64,000 bases of DNA from positions 372,001 to 436,000 of the forward strand of contig JACGCK010000016.1 in NCBI GenBank assembly GCA_014925825.1, given 5' to 3'. Positions 36,273 to 47,942 of the stretch are shown here, piece by piece. The notes under the pieces were generated by a model. That model did no database searches and had not been told where the DNA came from. It worked only from the letters and a program-made list of their open reading frames with translations. Position numbers and translations under genes: made by a program. Source of the stretch: Pholiota molesta. Taxonomy: Eukaryota > Basidiomycota > Agaricomycetes > Agaricales > Strophariaceae. Position 1 is the first letter of the stretch. Each line of letters opens with the position of its first letter.

Positions 36273-39200
36273 ATGCTCGCCCTCCTCGCCGCCCTCCTCC
36301 TCGCCGCCTTCGCCGTCCTCTTCCTCCGCCCCTTCCTCCTCCTCCTCTACCGCCAGCGCCGCTCCCCGCTGCGTCTCCTTCCCGGCCCGCCAGCCCCGTC
36401 CATCCTGCTCGGCAACCTCGAGGAGATGCACGACCAGGAAAACAACGCGCTCCTCGCGCGTTGGGGCGCTGCCTACGGGTGCGCATATGTCTACCGCGGC
36501 TTCCTAGGCGGCTGCCGCCTGCTCACTACGGACCCCGTGGCGGTGGCCCATGTTCTCGGCAATGCGTATGATTACCCGAAGCCGGATTTCGTCAGGGATT
36601 CACTGGCAAGTATGGCCGCGGGCCATGACGGGCTGCTCACTGTTGAAGGCGAGGACCATCGGAGGCAGGTGCGCTTTTTGTTGTGCTCGTCGAGCTTCGA
36701 CTCTGCTGTGCTGACCGTTTCATCGTTCATCTATCGCTGATCCGGCTATCTATTCCATGTGTCTATTTTGCGTCTATCCATCTGGCGTCGCTCTGTCCAT
36801 CTGTCTATGCTCACTCCATCGGCGCCGTCACTAGCGCAAGATCCTGGTACGTGCACGTCCAATACCCTCCCATGTCGTTTTTTTTGTCCCCTGCGACAAA
36901 CGGTGTCTGGGCAGCGACATACGTACGCGCCAAGAGACCATCAGCCGTCTTCGCCTTCCTCCCATTTCGCCTCCATTTATTCTTTCTGTGCATATTGCAT
37001 GGCCGTCGCTGTCGTCGTTGCCGTTGCTGTTCCCTGCACGGTTGCGCGAACTTCTCTGCTGCGCACCCAAGCGCGATTGAATAGCGCATATTGAATGCTG
37101 ATTGACTCGTAACCAATCCAGGCCCCCGCCTTCTCCGCATCCCACATCAAGTCCCTCACACCCATATTTTGGAACAAGGCTGAGGAGGTGCGCTGCGCTT
37201 GCTATGTTTTCCTTCTGGAACCTCTATTCACCATTTGTCCGTTAGCTCCGCGACATATGGCTCGCGGAGATAGATAATTCAGCCATCGCTTCCACCTCCA
37301 GTGCCTCTGAACAGGATCCCAGCGCGCGCCATGAGCCTGTTGCCCGCGTCGACGTGCTTTCGTGGCTCGGGCGCGCGCTCTTGATGTCATCGGATTGGCA
37401 GGTATGTTTTCTTGCTACTATATTCCCTTTCTCCTGTTCTGTCCCACCTTTCCTGTTTTTACTCAGACGTTTGTTTACGTTGCGAACCTCTTTGTTAAAC
37501 TGGCAAATTTCAAACGACACTAATAATGTTGATGTAGGCTTCGGGTACCGTTTCTCTGCGCTGACGGACGACACGAACGAGCTCGCGCGGGCGTTTGAGG
37601 TCGTCTTCTCGACCGCGCGGCGCTTTCGCGTGATGACGATCCTGCAAGTGTGGTTCCCTGTGCTTCGGCGATTCGTAAGTACTTCCCATCTGGTTGCTTG
37701 CGTTCTTTCCCTTCTTTCCCCTCTTTTTTTGATGTGACTGAGCCCACCCGCTAAGTCTACATGTGCTTTGGGTTTTTTTTCCATGTTCCGAGCTAGCGGG
37801 TTTTTTTTGTGGGACAGTCCCGTTATTTTTTTTTTTCTCATCCGATGGCCGATGCGGGCGCATCAAAGGATAACGCTACAGAGTCCAAGCAGAAGCTTGT
37901 TCGTGGGCTGTATCCATCGATAGCCAAGCGTTGATGTTTATCAGCGACAAGCTGATGTGTATATGCGGATGATGAAGATGATCTCGTGGTGGATGATTGT
38001 AACCATATATGCGTCGTCGATGTGTTGGTTGCGCTGCACTGCCGCATCGCCCCCGCCGCACACAACCCTGTCGCAGCGGCGTTCTGCGCCATGGATGAAT
38101 TGATCAGCGTTCATTGCTGGTTCACTGTACCCTAGTTTCAGTTCTGGTTTTCTGGTCCTTTTGGTGGCGGTTTGCCGCGGCGGGGTGGGGTACAGTGCGA
38201 TGGCAATGGGCGTTTTTTCTTGTTTTGGCGTGTCTGTGCCCAGGTGTTTCTTTTGTTTCATTTGGACTGGTTTGCGTTGTTTGCGCGGTTTTGATCATAT
38301 CTTCTCTCTATATTTTCCTTGGTTTCACTGGGCTGCTCATATGCGCGCGCTTAGCGGCGTGTACCGATGAGTTCCGGTGGAGAAAATGGTTAATGGTCCA
38401 TGTTGCCAGACACAGGCGCTGATCTGTGTGCACATTGTGCCGCGCCGTATCAGACTCGGTGGTGAGCGTGGTGTAACGCGATCGTGATGGCATGGATGTC
38501 GGGTTGGGATCGCTGCAACCACTGCCCATGCGGCTGTGGCACATCCGACGGACTGCGACGACCGTGCAAATTGCGCTGAACCAGCTGGCGGCGGCGCGGG
38601 GTGCCGATTCTATCTGCCTACTCCGGGACAGCGGCGTAGGCGCATCTGGGTGACACTTTGCGCCGGTGCCGCGCCCGTTCGCATTTCGCCCACACAAAGT
38701 CTAAAGCGTATACGGCTCATGTTGGGCTACTAAATTTATGTCGATGCAATTTCATCGCCTCGATGGCGCATCTCCGGCCGGTTATATCCTACATTCGGCA
38801 ATCTGATATCCTCAATAGGCAATTTGCCTTTGTGGGATGTGGACTCGGTGCGCCGTTTGCTGACGCGTCGTTGGATGGAGCGCGTTGTGGGTGTTGTCCT
38901 TTCAATTGCGAGACCTGTCGTATTTTCTTATTTTGGCGTGATTTGTGACGTCGTTGGCGGTGTGTGCAAGTGGGTAGCTTGCCAGTGTACAGACAGACAG
39001 CTCAACTGCCTTCAATGTTATGTAGCTCAACGCCTGTGGTTGGCATTGGCACAGACAAAGATGATGCTGTCTGTGCTGATTAACATCCCCCTACGCGGAT
39101 CATTAGGTTGCTCGAGAGTTGCTTCATGTGGCTCGCGCAGGGGCGGCGTGATCAATTCTGGCGACGTTGACGTCGACGGAGGCATCGGTATTCATCATCA

Positions 39201-42200
39201 TAATGAACGGGACCATTTGCCGCCATCCATTTGGAGCTGCCCTGCCCTGAGCTGTCCCCACTTTCGATCTGCTTCCGCCCGCCCTGTTTAGGACATCGCC
39301 CGCCACGCGCCACGGGCTGGGTTGGCCTGTCTGATGTATATTTAGCCGCGTACACGCACACCTGCAAGCCCGACCTATGTATGTCTTGGACAGCGGGGTT
39401 CAGAGGCTACGCACGGACAATGTGCCAGAATGCGGCGTACATGCGCTCGCGGCTCGACTGCGCCGATCGTTTGACTGTCACCCGTTTATTTCATTAATTA
39501 GGGGCTGTCAGATGGTGACAGAGTCTGCCAACGAGTGCCACCTGCGTACGTGCTTGTCACCGACGCATGTCTGCGTTCAGTGAAGAGCATTGCACGTTCA
39601 TGTATGACGGTTCGGACGTTGGCCGGACGTATGGTCGTCGTAATAAGTCCATTGCATGCGCGGGGTTTGAATCTTTCTTTTATATTTCGTGTTTGCTTCT
39701 TGATATTCTTTTGTTTTGTCTTTTATTTCTTGCTTGACTTCGGAATTCTTTTCAAACTGAATAGAGTTTCATATTGCTAACGATGTGCTTTCCCTTAGCG
39801 TAGGAACAGTGCTACCATGGTGCAGGCACAGGCGACGATGCGGCGCATAGGTCTCGAACTTATCGAGGAGAAGCGCCGTGCAGCTGTCGAAGGTCAGCTA
39901 TTGGAAACTCGGGTCGGGAATATCAAGGCGACTGTAAATGATGCCCCCGCCTCTCCGTCACTAGATGGTGCAAAATACGTCGAAGGCTGGGATATTCTCA
40001 GTGTCCTCAGTGAGTTATTAGACCTGTATAATTTATTTGCTCATCATATACGGACAGTACGTTCAAACATGTCCTCGGTACGGGAGCAAAGCATGTCCGT
40101 GGAGGAGATTCTCTGCCAAATTTCGACTTTCCTCGCGGCCGGCCACGAAACGACGTCTTCAGCTCTCACCTGGTGCTTATACGCACTGACCAAGAATCCT
40201 GAAGCGCAAAATAAACTGCGGAACGTCTTGAATACACTTTCCCCCAATGCATCCATATCTGCGTCTGATACACAGGATGACGACAACTTTGCGGAGCTCA
40301 CAGAGCGTGTAGCGCGTTGTGAATACCTCGACTGGGTCGTTCGCGAAAGCCTGCGTATACACGCGCCCGTAACGAGCACGATGCGCGTGTGCATGCGCGA
40401 TGAGGACGAAATCCCACTGCAAGGCGGTTTTCTGCACAGCGACGGTGCACTGGATAAACCGGTAGCACCGGAAGAGGTCGGCTCCGGATACCTTGACAAG
40501 GATGGAAGGCGGAGATGGACAATTCCCGTGCGCAAGTGGGATATTATATCCGTTCCAATCCAGGCGATCAACAAGAGCGAAGCCTTCTGGGGCCCAGATG
40601 CTGCTGATTTCAGGTGTGTAGTTTCTGTCCGGCTTCTGTGATTGATTTCGTTTGCTATTTTCATTGCTCGCTCTATTTTGCCTTCCTTTTTGGTTATCAT
40701 ACGATGAGTGGCTGCTTCTGGCTGCTTCCGGCTCTCCTTTCCTTGTGATTTGGAAGAATCGCGCTCCGTAGGGTGTGATGACGCAGAGGCGATATGCGAA
40801 CGGAAGCAGTTTTCCCTCTGGAATCTTGCATGTGGCACCTCTTGATGGGTTGATTGTGTCAGACGGACGACATACCCCAGATTAGGTTTATGGCGCTAAG
40901 ACTCTTTTGTGCATGATCATTATCGGTCGGTTCGTGAGTCCGGCGAACGTGCAGGGCCTTGGTCGATTGTCGATGTCTCCTTCGGGTTGGCTCGTCGAAA
41001 AAACTCTTTCTCTCCTCTCCCCAGATGCTGATGGGAGGTAATGGGTTGGGAGAGTACCACGAACGCGGTGCCCCATTTATGGCACAGATCCATCCGGATG
41101 GTCATGTGCTCTATTATCGCTCTTCATGGCCTTACGATATACTTGGCTTGGTCAATTGTTGACCAACGATTACTTTCTCGCATAGCATATCCTATGCCCT
41201 CTTTCTATATCCTATTGTTATTACTCGGATGCATGTTATCTGACCGTCATGCTGTTGCTTTTCTAACTGATGACGATACATTGAACGATTTTAGGCCGGA
41301 ACGGTGGGCTTCTCCTCCCCAAGGCGCTCGGGTGATTCCTGGATTATATTCTAACACCCTCACGTTCCTGAACGGAAATCCCCTCGGCGGAAATAGGGCA
41401 TGCATCGGATACAAGTTTGCACTCATTGAGTGAGTCTTTCGCGTTTAATATTCGGTTTGATTTTCTACCATTCCGGGCTTGCTCCCTTGAAACGCCCTGC
41501 GTTTTTTTCGCTATCTGATTTTCTCAGGTCTTTGTTCATCATGGAGCCTGAAGCCTTCCTTTCTTTGGCTTTTTGTGTTATCATTTCATTTCACATTTCA
41601 TTTCATCTTCTACCTTTGTGCGGAGACTACCTTTTGGTGATTGTGTGATTACATTTGACGCACAATCGTTGCCTTCGCGCGGGCACATCTTCTCCATACT
41701 TGCATACATTGCGTAGTGGAAGTGTGAGAATGCCGGGGCACACGGGTATGGCTATCCCATGTGAAGCAACATCAAAGCCAGCAGTGCGGAGGCAGTGCGC
41801 TGCGTTGCGGCTATGTTTATCTCTGGTTCATGCATTGTGGCAATGGAACACGTTAACCGGATTCCATGGCTCAAGATCCTCGCTATAGGTCTAAAGGACT
41901 GGAGATTGGGGCCGAGTGTGCTCGAGATGTGTTGAGCCTTGTTCCGCATTTTCCCCTTCCTTTATATTCCTTTTCCCGCCGTTCCTTGCTATTTCCGACC
42001 TATGCACTGCACTTTCGTGCTCGGGCAACGACCTCTACCGCGTATGTACGTACCTGGCTACTGTGTCCGTGTTTGGCCTGCTTGATTTGCTTCCGCATCA
42101 TCGGCATTCATCTGTGCCCCATCCGTCTTGACTCGTCGGGTCGGAGTGTACTGCCTGCAGGCGCTGGCTCGGTTCATGCGATCAGGGTTGATCGAATGTG

Positions 42201-43340
42201 TGGTCGTGCTTGGTCGCGCGCCTTTCATGATATGTTGATTCGCGACGACGCGTCGGGGACGATCGAAAGGCGGGCAGATACTATAAAGCACAAGTGGATG
42301 TCAATCAACGGTCCGGAGGAAGCTGCGGCGCATTTTGAAGTGTTATTGGTTGTGATGCATGGATGGTCGCACGGGCATCGACCAGGCCCCAGGGCGCCTC
42401 TCGATGAAGCGACACCGTTTTTTGCGCTCATTTTCCTGATTGGATCGCATGCGACGTTGCATATTGGGTCAGCGGCGGCGTACATGCATCACGGATAACA
42501 TAAACTTCGCGATACGCGCCTTGTTTAACATTTGGGTTACAGAGGCGCGCCTCGAACTCGCGGAGTTGAAATTGTGAGCTTGGGTCATTGTTACCATTGC
42601 CACAAGTCATTTCCGAGTTTCTATGTTACCTTCTTTTCATATTGAAGGTTTACGTTTTGCCTTCGTGCTTTCTTTTCGGATTAGTCTTGATGTTTTCCAT
42701 CCAAACTTCCCTAAAATTGCTCTTTTTCCCTGATCATCAAATCCTTGACGCAAATATCAGCGCCACTTTTTGATGCGAACTTACGTGACAATTGTACTGA
42801 TTTTCTGATAACAGGATTAAAATCTTCCTCTATGTGCTAATCAAGGACATTGAATTTTCTATAGACCCTGCGATGGTTATCGAAAAGAAAGTAAAGTGAG
42901 TGTTTGTTTCTAATTCTCATTCAATCGAAATTTTCTCGGAACATGAAAGCTTTCTTTCATTTCGGACTTACTGATATCTATTTCGATCCTTCTGTGTGAT
43001 ATTATTTCTCGTCTTATCGCGTCCGTGTGTTCTCCGGCCCGCTGGCAGAGGACGTATGGAATGTATACGAGCAAGATGCCATCCCATTTTCCCTTTCTGT
43101 TGTTATCATTATGTCTTTTTATGACCTTCATCACGAACCCTTTCACTGATGTTTTCTCGGTCGCTTCCACCTTCCATCTCTACCAGTGTGGTCACACGGC
43201 CATTTGTAAAATCGGAACCACATCTAGGGAACCAAATGCCTTTGAATATTTCGCGACCTCAATCCTCGCTGTCGGCATCTACTGGAGCAGCTTCAAAAGC
43301 ACCCATTTCATCGCCTCGTCCTGTTCTTTCTGAACGATAG
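36273..43340 (+). CDS. Cytochrome P450 monooxygenase with greatly expanded introns
   Basis: A heme-thiolate monooxygenase on the ER. The ATG at 36273 (ccaccaccatg) opens an N-terminal anchor ([20 protein letters not shown]). Then come [20 protein letters not shown], the I-helix [15 protein letters not shown], the K-helix ExxR in [13 protein letters not shown], the PERF-like FRPERW, and the heme loop [16 protein letters not shown] with its Cys ligand. Exons: 36273-36668, 37122-37187, 37246-37401, 37538-37674, 39799-40009, 40058-40613, 41295-41429, 42815-42895, 43187-43340. Total coding is ~1.75 kb, normal for the family. Introns are 453, 58, 136, 2124, 48, 681, 1385 and 291 nt. All joins are in phase except one base lost near 37371-37380, where RALLMSSDW should read [14 protein letters not shown]. 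The electron donor would be the reductase at the left end. Confidence 0.93.
36669..37121 (+). other. P450 intron 1 (453 nt)
   Basis: Runs from donor gtgcgc to an acceptor preceded by the branch-like cgtaac. Pyrimidine-rich, with no recognisable coding content. It joins DHRRQ to [16 protein letters not shown] in phase. Confidence 0.8.
37675..39798 (+). other. P450 intron 4 (2124 nt)
   Basis: The donor gtaagt follows PVLRRF and the acceptor ttag precedes [18 protein letters not shown], a junction uninterrupted in related P450s. A perfect branch site (gctaac, ~39776-39781) lies just before the acceptor. The interior alternates T-rich runs (37795-37850) with GC-rich blocks. Open frames inside (the longest ~155 codons at 38824-39291) show no known domain. 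No terminal inverted repeats were found. Confidence 0.8.
40614..41294 (+). other. P450 intron 6 (681 nt)
   Basis: Splits the conserved ADF|RPERW block. Donor gtgtgt, acceptor ttttag. No coding content recognised. Confidence 0.8.
41430..42814 (+). other. P450 intron 7 (1385 nt)
   Basis: Lies directly after the heme loop and splits the codon in KFALI|EIKIFLY. Donor gtgagt, acceptor aacag. A 210-codon open frame inside (41866-42498) has no recognisable domain and probably arises from the GC-rich composition. Confidence 0.8.
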
Positions 43341-45597
43341 TACCTGTCTTATCATCTTCAGCCCTGTCTATTACTCCTCTGCGGCCTGCCCTTCCTCCCT
43401 CGGAATTCTTTTATCTTCCCACCTAATATGATACCCCTTCCCCCAATTAACGGATAACCCGAGCTGGGATTAGACTCATTATATTCGCGACGCACAGCCT
43501 TTTTCTCCAAGTGGATTTATCGTACATATCTACCATCATGAATCGTGAACACGGGCGTCTAATGGCGCAGACCCTATTTTATTTGCTTAATATATCACAT
43601 ATGTAAAGTGCACTGGTTTGTGGTTTCCATGCGCTGGAAAAGCCGTTTTGAATCATCCATATTCAAGTTTCATCAAGACCCCCGATTATGGGTCACAACG
43701 ACCTTCACCCGCTGATGCCGCTCACGGAGATATGAGCTTGGTGCTGTATTATTAGTTTTCATTTACTATACATACCACCGCGTTGTGCCCTCTGACCAAT
43801 TGTATCTTTGATACTCGGAGATACAATCAAGCCAGGGCACTATCATAACCTAAGCAAGGCAAAACTATTGGTTGGAGAGTTGTGGTATGATGTAGTTATA
43901 TGATGTAGGATTGAGTATCTTTACATGATACGCTGGGCGCGCACACCTTCGCATACGGCAATATTTCCCCCGACATCTCCTTCGAATCCCTCACGATCAG
44001 AATGCTTTACTAAATCTAAACCATGGCGATTCCTATTCGCTACTTCTTGGGAAGGAAAAAGAATTCGATACTTCTCACAAGTAATTCCTTTCTTCCGACT
44101 CTTCTTTGTCCTGAATTACATCCAAGAATCTAAGTGGGGTACCTCCTTTCTGAGACAGATTTAGGCCCTTCGGAGGAAGAACGAGCTTTGGAAGGCCTCG
44201 AGTAATAAAATTCTCAAGCTCCGATTCCTCATCACGATTATCATTATGCTTTACTTTGTAACAACAAAGGAGAGAGCAAAGAAACAAGAAGGAAAGTTTC
44301 CAATCCTCGAAGCTCCTTTGCCATCATCTTGGCCCTCCAATTCCGCATCGCAATCTATCCATTCCCGTGCTATCTCGGACGCGGAATGTTGGCTTTTCGA
44401 AGACCTCAGATGGGGTAGTGGAACCTGTGAGAACTTGGTCCGCCCCGTCCGTTTGGCTTTCAAGCTACCCAAGCGTACTACATAGATTGGATCATACGTA
44501 GACTGCAATAGCTCAAGCCCCTTGTCCGTCACCAGTAATGCTAGTTATGCGTCGGTGGAGAGAAAATGATAGTGACGGTGATCACTGTAGGTATGCGTCT
44601 CATCACGCCTTATTTAGCGTCGGGGACCGCTGACCCGCCGCTTCGATGTACTATTAGTAGCATCGTTCGCCCAGTGTCGCGGGTTAGAACTGGCATAGAT
44701 CCTCCCAGCAAAGGATCGACCGGCGCCGCGCAGCTAGAGGCTGAAGCAGTATCCGCTAGTATTAGTTAGCCCACTGATGACGGTGATGAATGAAATGAAG
44801 AAGTTCGGATGACTCGAAGCGTTCTCTTTCTGATATCTGATGACGCTGACGCGCAGGTGCGGCGCTGGCCCGACGCGGAGGGCCCATCACGATTAATTAT
44901 CGCGGTCCACCCCCTAATTCGCGTCGTGCGTTCCAAGTTCGTGCGCGATGGATCATGATGGCAATAAAAAAGCATATCCTGTTCGCAATGAAGTAAATGC
45001 GAGCACGGCGCAGCGGATCGCTTCAATTAAGCTAAACTAAAACCCCCTTCGGGGTCTGCACTGTACGGAAAAGGCCCTGAAATGTGGTAATTGGCGCGCG
45101 GTGAACGCAGGGTAGGTAAGCAGAAGATGTATCGATGTGATTTGAAAACAGAAGGGCTCGACCTCGAAAGGCAAGCGCCTAGCGCGCAGCACTTGGGCAA
45201 AGCAAGCTCGGAAAGGGCAGCAATCTGAGCAGAGCTTTTGCATCTAATTACATGTATACTTGAATCATACGCGCCTTCAAGGTGCGCAGAGCACCATGTC
45301 CACACAAATATGGATCAAACCCAAAGTTGTGAACTTCAAAGAGCTGCGCTCCGAGTCGCTCAACACGCTCGGAAATACCCTCCGTCTCCTGCCACGGCCT
45401 CCAAAATAAGTTGACATTGGCAATTGAATGACACCACCGCACGGGGGTTCGGGGCACTAGCGGAAATTGACATGAGTGACGGGGTGCCCGTTGGCATATT
45501 CCATCCTTCACTGATTAGAGTTTACAGTCTTGACTTGACTCTTCACTGACTCTATACATATCCACATACATACGTACGTATATTACATTTTACTTAT
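43341..45597. other. Intergenic, no gene recognised
   Basis: 2.26 kb between the P450 stop and the first transposon-like element. Only short chance frames. It contains one imperfect hairpin (separate entry). No tRNA or rRNA signature seen. Confidence 0.45.
43785..43840. repeat. Imperfect inverted repeat (hairpin)
   Basis: The left arm (gtgccct..aattgtatct, 43785-43806) and right arm (agatacaat..agggcac, 43819-43840) are inverted complements with a few mismatches around a ~12-nt loop. It could be a transcript terminator hairpin, a tiny foldback element or chance. Confidence 0.5.
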
Positions 45598-46238
45598 GGA
45601 AGTTTGAGAGTCTATACACGATTGGTCTTTTAAGATCCCATCAAACGACCCTTCAGCGTCCGAAAGGACGCCATCCCGGAAGTCCTGCTGATGGCTCGGC
45701 CCTCCGCCGCATTGGAGTACAATATCTGAATATAATTCGAAGGGTCTTGCCAAACTAGAGGCAAACAGCCCTCTTGAGGCGAGAAAATCGTAGGCATGAA
45801 GCTTGCCGAGAGCGGCCGGATTAATGCTGTTGACGCGTTTGTGACCCGCGGGCGCCAAACATCTCAGTCCCGGTGCCAACCCGGCACGCAAGCACGTCAC
45901 ATTGGACGGGCGGAGTTTTCCACCCAAAAAATGTGCTACATGTGTGCTCCAAAGTTTATACGGTACAAGGCATACATGGCAGGCATATTCTCCTTGCGGT
46001 AGGAGTAGAAATACAGTGGGGATAAGGTACATTCTGTTGACTTCTACTGGTGGGAATACTGACAAATAAATCTGGTATCTAAACGGGATTGTCGGATGCA
46101 TGGGAATGCGGCAGGTCAATGGCACGGACGGCAAGCACGGCTCGTGATGGGATCAAGGGTTGAGGATCCTTTTGTCCTAATTTGGGCCATTTTGATGGGA
46201 TCTTAAAAGACCAATCGACTGTAACCTCGGAAGTTTGA
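45598..46238. mobile_element. Non-autonomous TIR DNA transposon copy 1 (Mutator-like candidate) with 10-bp target duplication
   Basis: The element spans 45608-46228 (621 bp). Its 27-bp perfect inverted arms are at 45619-45645 and 46191-46217, and the outermost ~10 bases (gagtctatac / gaggttacag) are partly complementary as well. It is bounded by identical 10-mers GGAAGTTTGA at 45598-45607 and 46229-46238. A 10-bp duplication fits Mutator-like elements (9-11 bp) better than hAT (8 bp) or Tc1 (TA). No transposase: the ~180-codon minus-strand frame spanning most of it has no known domain. Family call is inference. Confidence 0.8.
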
Positions 46239-46342
46239 GGGGTGTGCTCTTGTGACTCGACCGCCGGCGCTGCGATCGCGCTCTCGCGCTCAGGGCCGGG
46301 GGAAAGGAAAGTTGGCATTCATTGTATTGGACTCTATTGCGT

Positions 46343-46968
46343 GTGGGAAGTGGAGTCTATACACGATTGGTCTTTTAAGATCCCATCAAACGACCCTTCA
46401 GCGTCCGAAAGGATGCCATCCCGTAAGTCCTGCTGATGGCTCGGCCCTCCGCCGCAATGGAGTACAATATTTGAATATAATTCGAAGGGTCTTGCCAAAC
46501 AAGAGGCAAAGAGCCCTCTTGAGGCGAGAAAATCGTAGACATGAAGCTTGCCGAGAGCGGCCGGATTAATGCCGTTGACGCGTTTGTGACGCGCGGGCGC
46601 CAAACATCTCGGTCCGCACGCAAGGTCACATTGGACGAGCGAAGTTTTACACGCAAAAAATGCGCTACATGTGCGCTCCAAAGTTTATACGGTACATAGC
46701 ATACATAGCAGGCATATTTACCTTATGGTGAGAGTAGAGATACAGTGGGGGGATAAGGTATATTCTGCTGACTCGGGTTATGGGAATACTGACAAATAAA
46801 TCTGATACCTAAACGGGATTGTCGGATGCATGGGAATGCGGCAGGTCAATGGCACGGGCGGCAAGCACGGCTCGTGATGGGATCAAGGGTTGAGGACCCT
46901 TTCGTCCTAATTTGGGCCAATTTGATAGGATCTTAAAAGACCAATCGACTGTAACCTCGTGGGAAGTG
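46343..46968. mobile_element. Non-autonomous TIR DNA transposon copy 2, own 10-bp target duplication
   Basis: Element 46353-46958 (606 bp), very similar along its length to copy 1 and in the same orientation. Inverted arms are 46364-46390 and 46921-46947 (one mismatch). The flanking 10-mers are GTGGGAAGTG at 46343-46352 and 46959-46968, different from copy 1, so this is an independent insertion and not a tandem duplication. Compared with copy 1 it lacks ~15 bases around 46610-46625 and carries scattered substitutions. The long minus-strand frame of copy 1 is shortened here, which argues against coding function. Confidence 0.8.
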
Positions 46969-47942
46969 AGGCTCTGCTTTGTCGAGCTCGGGGGATCGAG
47001 CGCGGAGAGATTACATGAAGCAAGGGCGGCCGCGCAATTATGCACTTATTAGGCAATTTGAGAATATTCTGCTGGGGCTCGAGGCACCATACGCACTGCG
47101 TGTGAACGCATTCCACTGCCGCGCACCCACAATGAATTCCACCTGTTTTGTGCGGGACATGGTATGTACTTTGTTCCATTTTTCTATCTTTCTTTCACAG
47201 CCTAAATATTATAAGGAATATATTTCCCGTCAGGTTCAGAGATGCACAATAAAATTTTCTGGGCGAGTACACATTATTAACAATACTAGAGTAATTTCAG
47301 GGTTTATACGACGTGAGAGAGAGTGGAGCAAGCAAGGACGCAAGAAAATAACTAATAGAACAAGCAAGGAGGCAGCAGCAGAGGGCCAGACGACGGCAAC
47401 GACGATCTAACTAAGACAAATAGTAAAGAACTTGGTGGGGTATGGCTTTTAATCAGTAAATGTGAGATATTTGCAGCATAGCAGTACTTTAAACGCGAAG
47501 TCCAACCCGAGTCAAGAGGAGCGACAGACGAGAGAGCAGAGAGATGTGGAAAAGACAGAAGGAAGCGAAACGAGGGGGTTAGCGATAAACGAAAGTGTTC
47601 GAGTGGGAAGGAGCGACCCAAGGGAGACCAGTACTACAGGGTAGATAATATCAAACATTGAGATGATATGGTTGCAACGATGAGATATACGAGAGAGTGA
47701 GTGAGGACTGTCCGCGCACGAGGTCATAAGGAATTATACAACGTGGGATAGAGGAGCGAACGGCGCGAGCAGGTCATAAATATATAGCGAGGGGGCGTGA
47801 TAGCGACAAATATGGCGTTCGGAGCGTCTGGCGTTAGTCGTCACTTTCGTGTGCAAGCAATGATGGACGAGGAGAGAGGGAGGTAGAATGATACAGGATG
47901 ATTGGACAGGCGGAAGGAATGGAAGGAGCGCAAGGAAAGAAA
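46969..47942. other. Purine-rich intergenic stretch, likely containing the homeodomain gene 3' UTR
   Basis: From ~47300 to 47930 the plus strand is strongly purine-rich with many gaga/gagaga runs, so the minus-strand transcript of the homeodomain gene would have a pyrimidine-rich 3' UTR. No coding sequence recognised. Confidence 0.45.

Noticed and set aside
38824..39291. 155-codon open frame in the 2.1-kb P450 intron
   Set aside because: Composition is not protein-like and there is no splice or start context; likely a GC-driven chance frame.
41866..42498. Plus-strand open frame of 210 codons inside the P450 region
   Set aside because: It lies entirely within an intron fixed by conserved flanking exons, and its translation shows no domain or homologous-looking motif.
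45583..46134. 183-codon minus-strand frame in transposon copy 1
   Set aside because: Copy 2 breaks the frame, no transposase motif is visible, and the frame extends past the element boundary.
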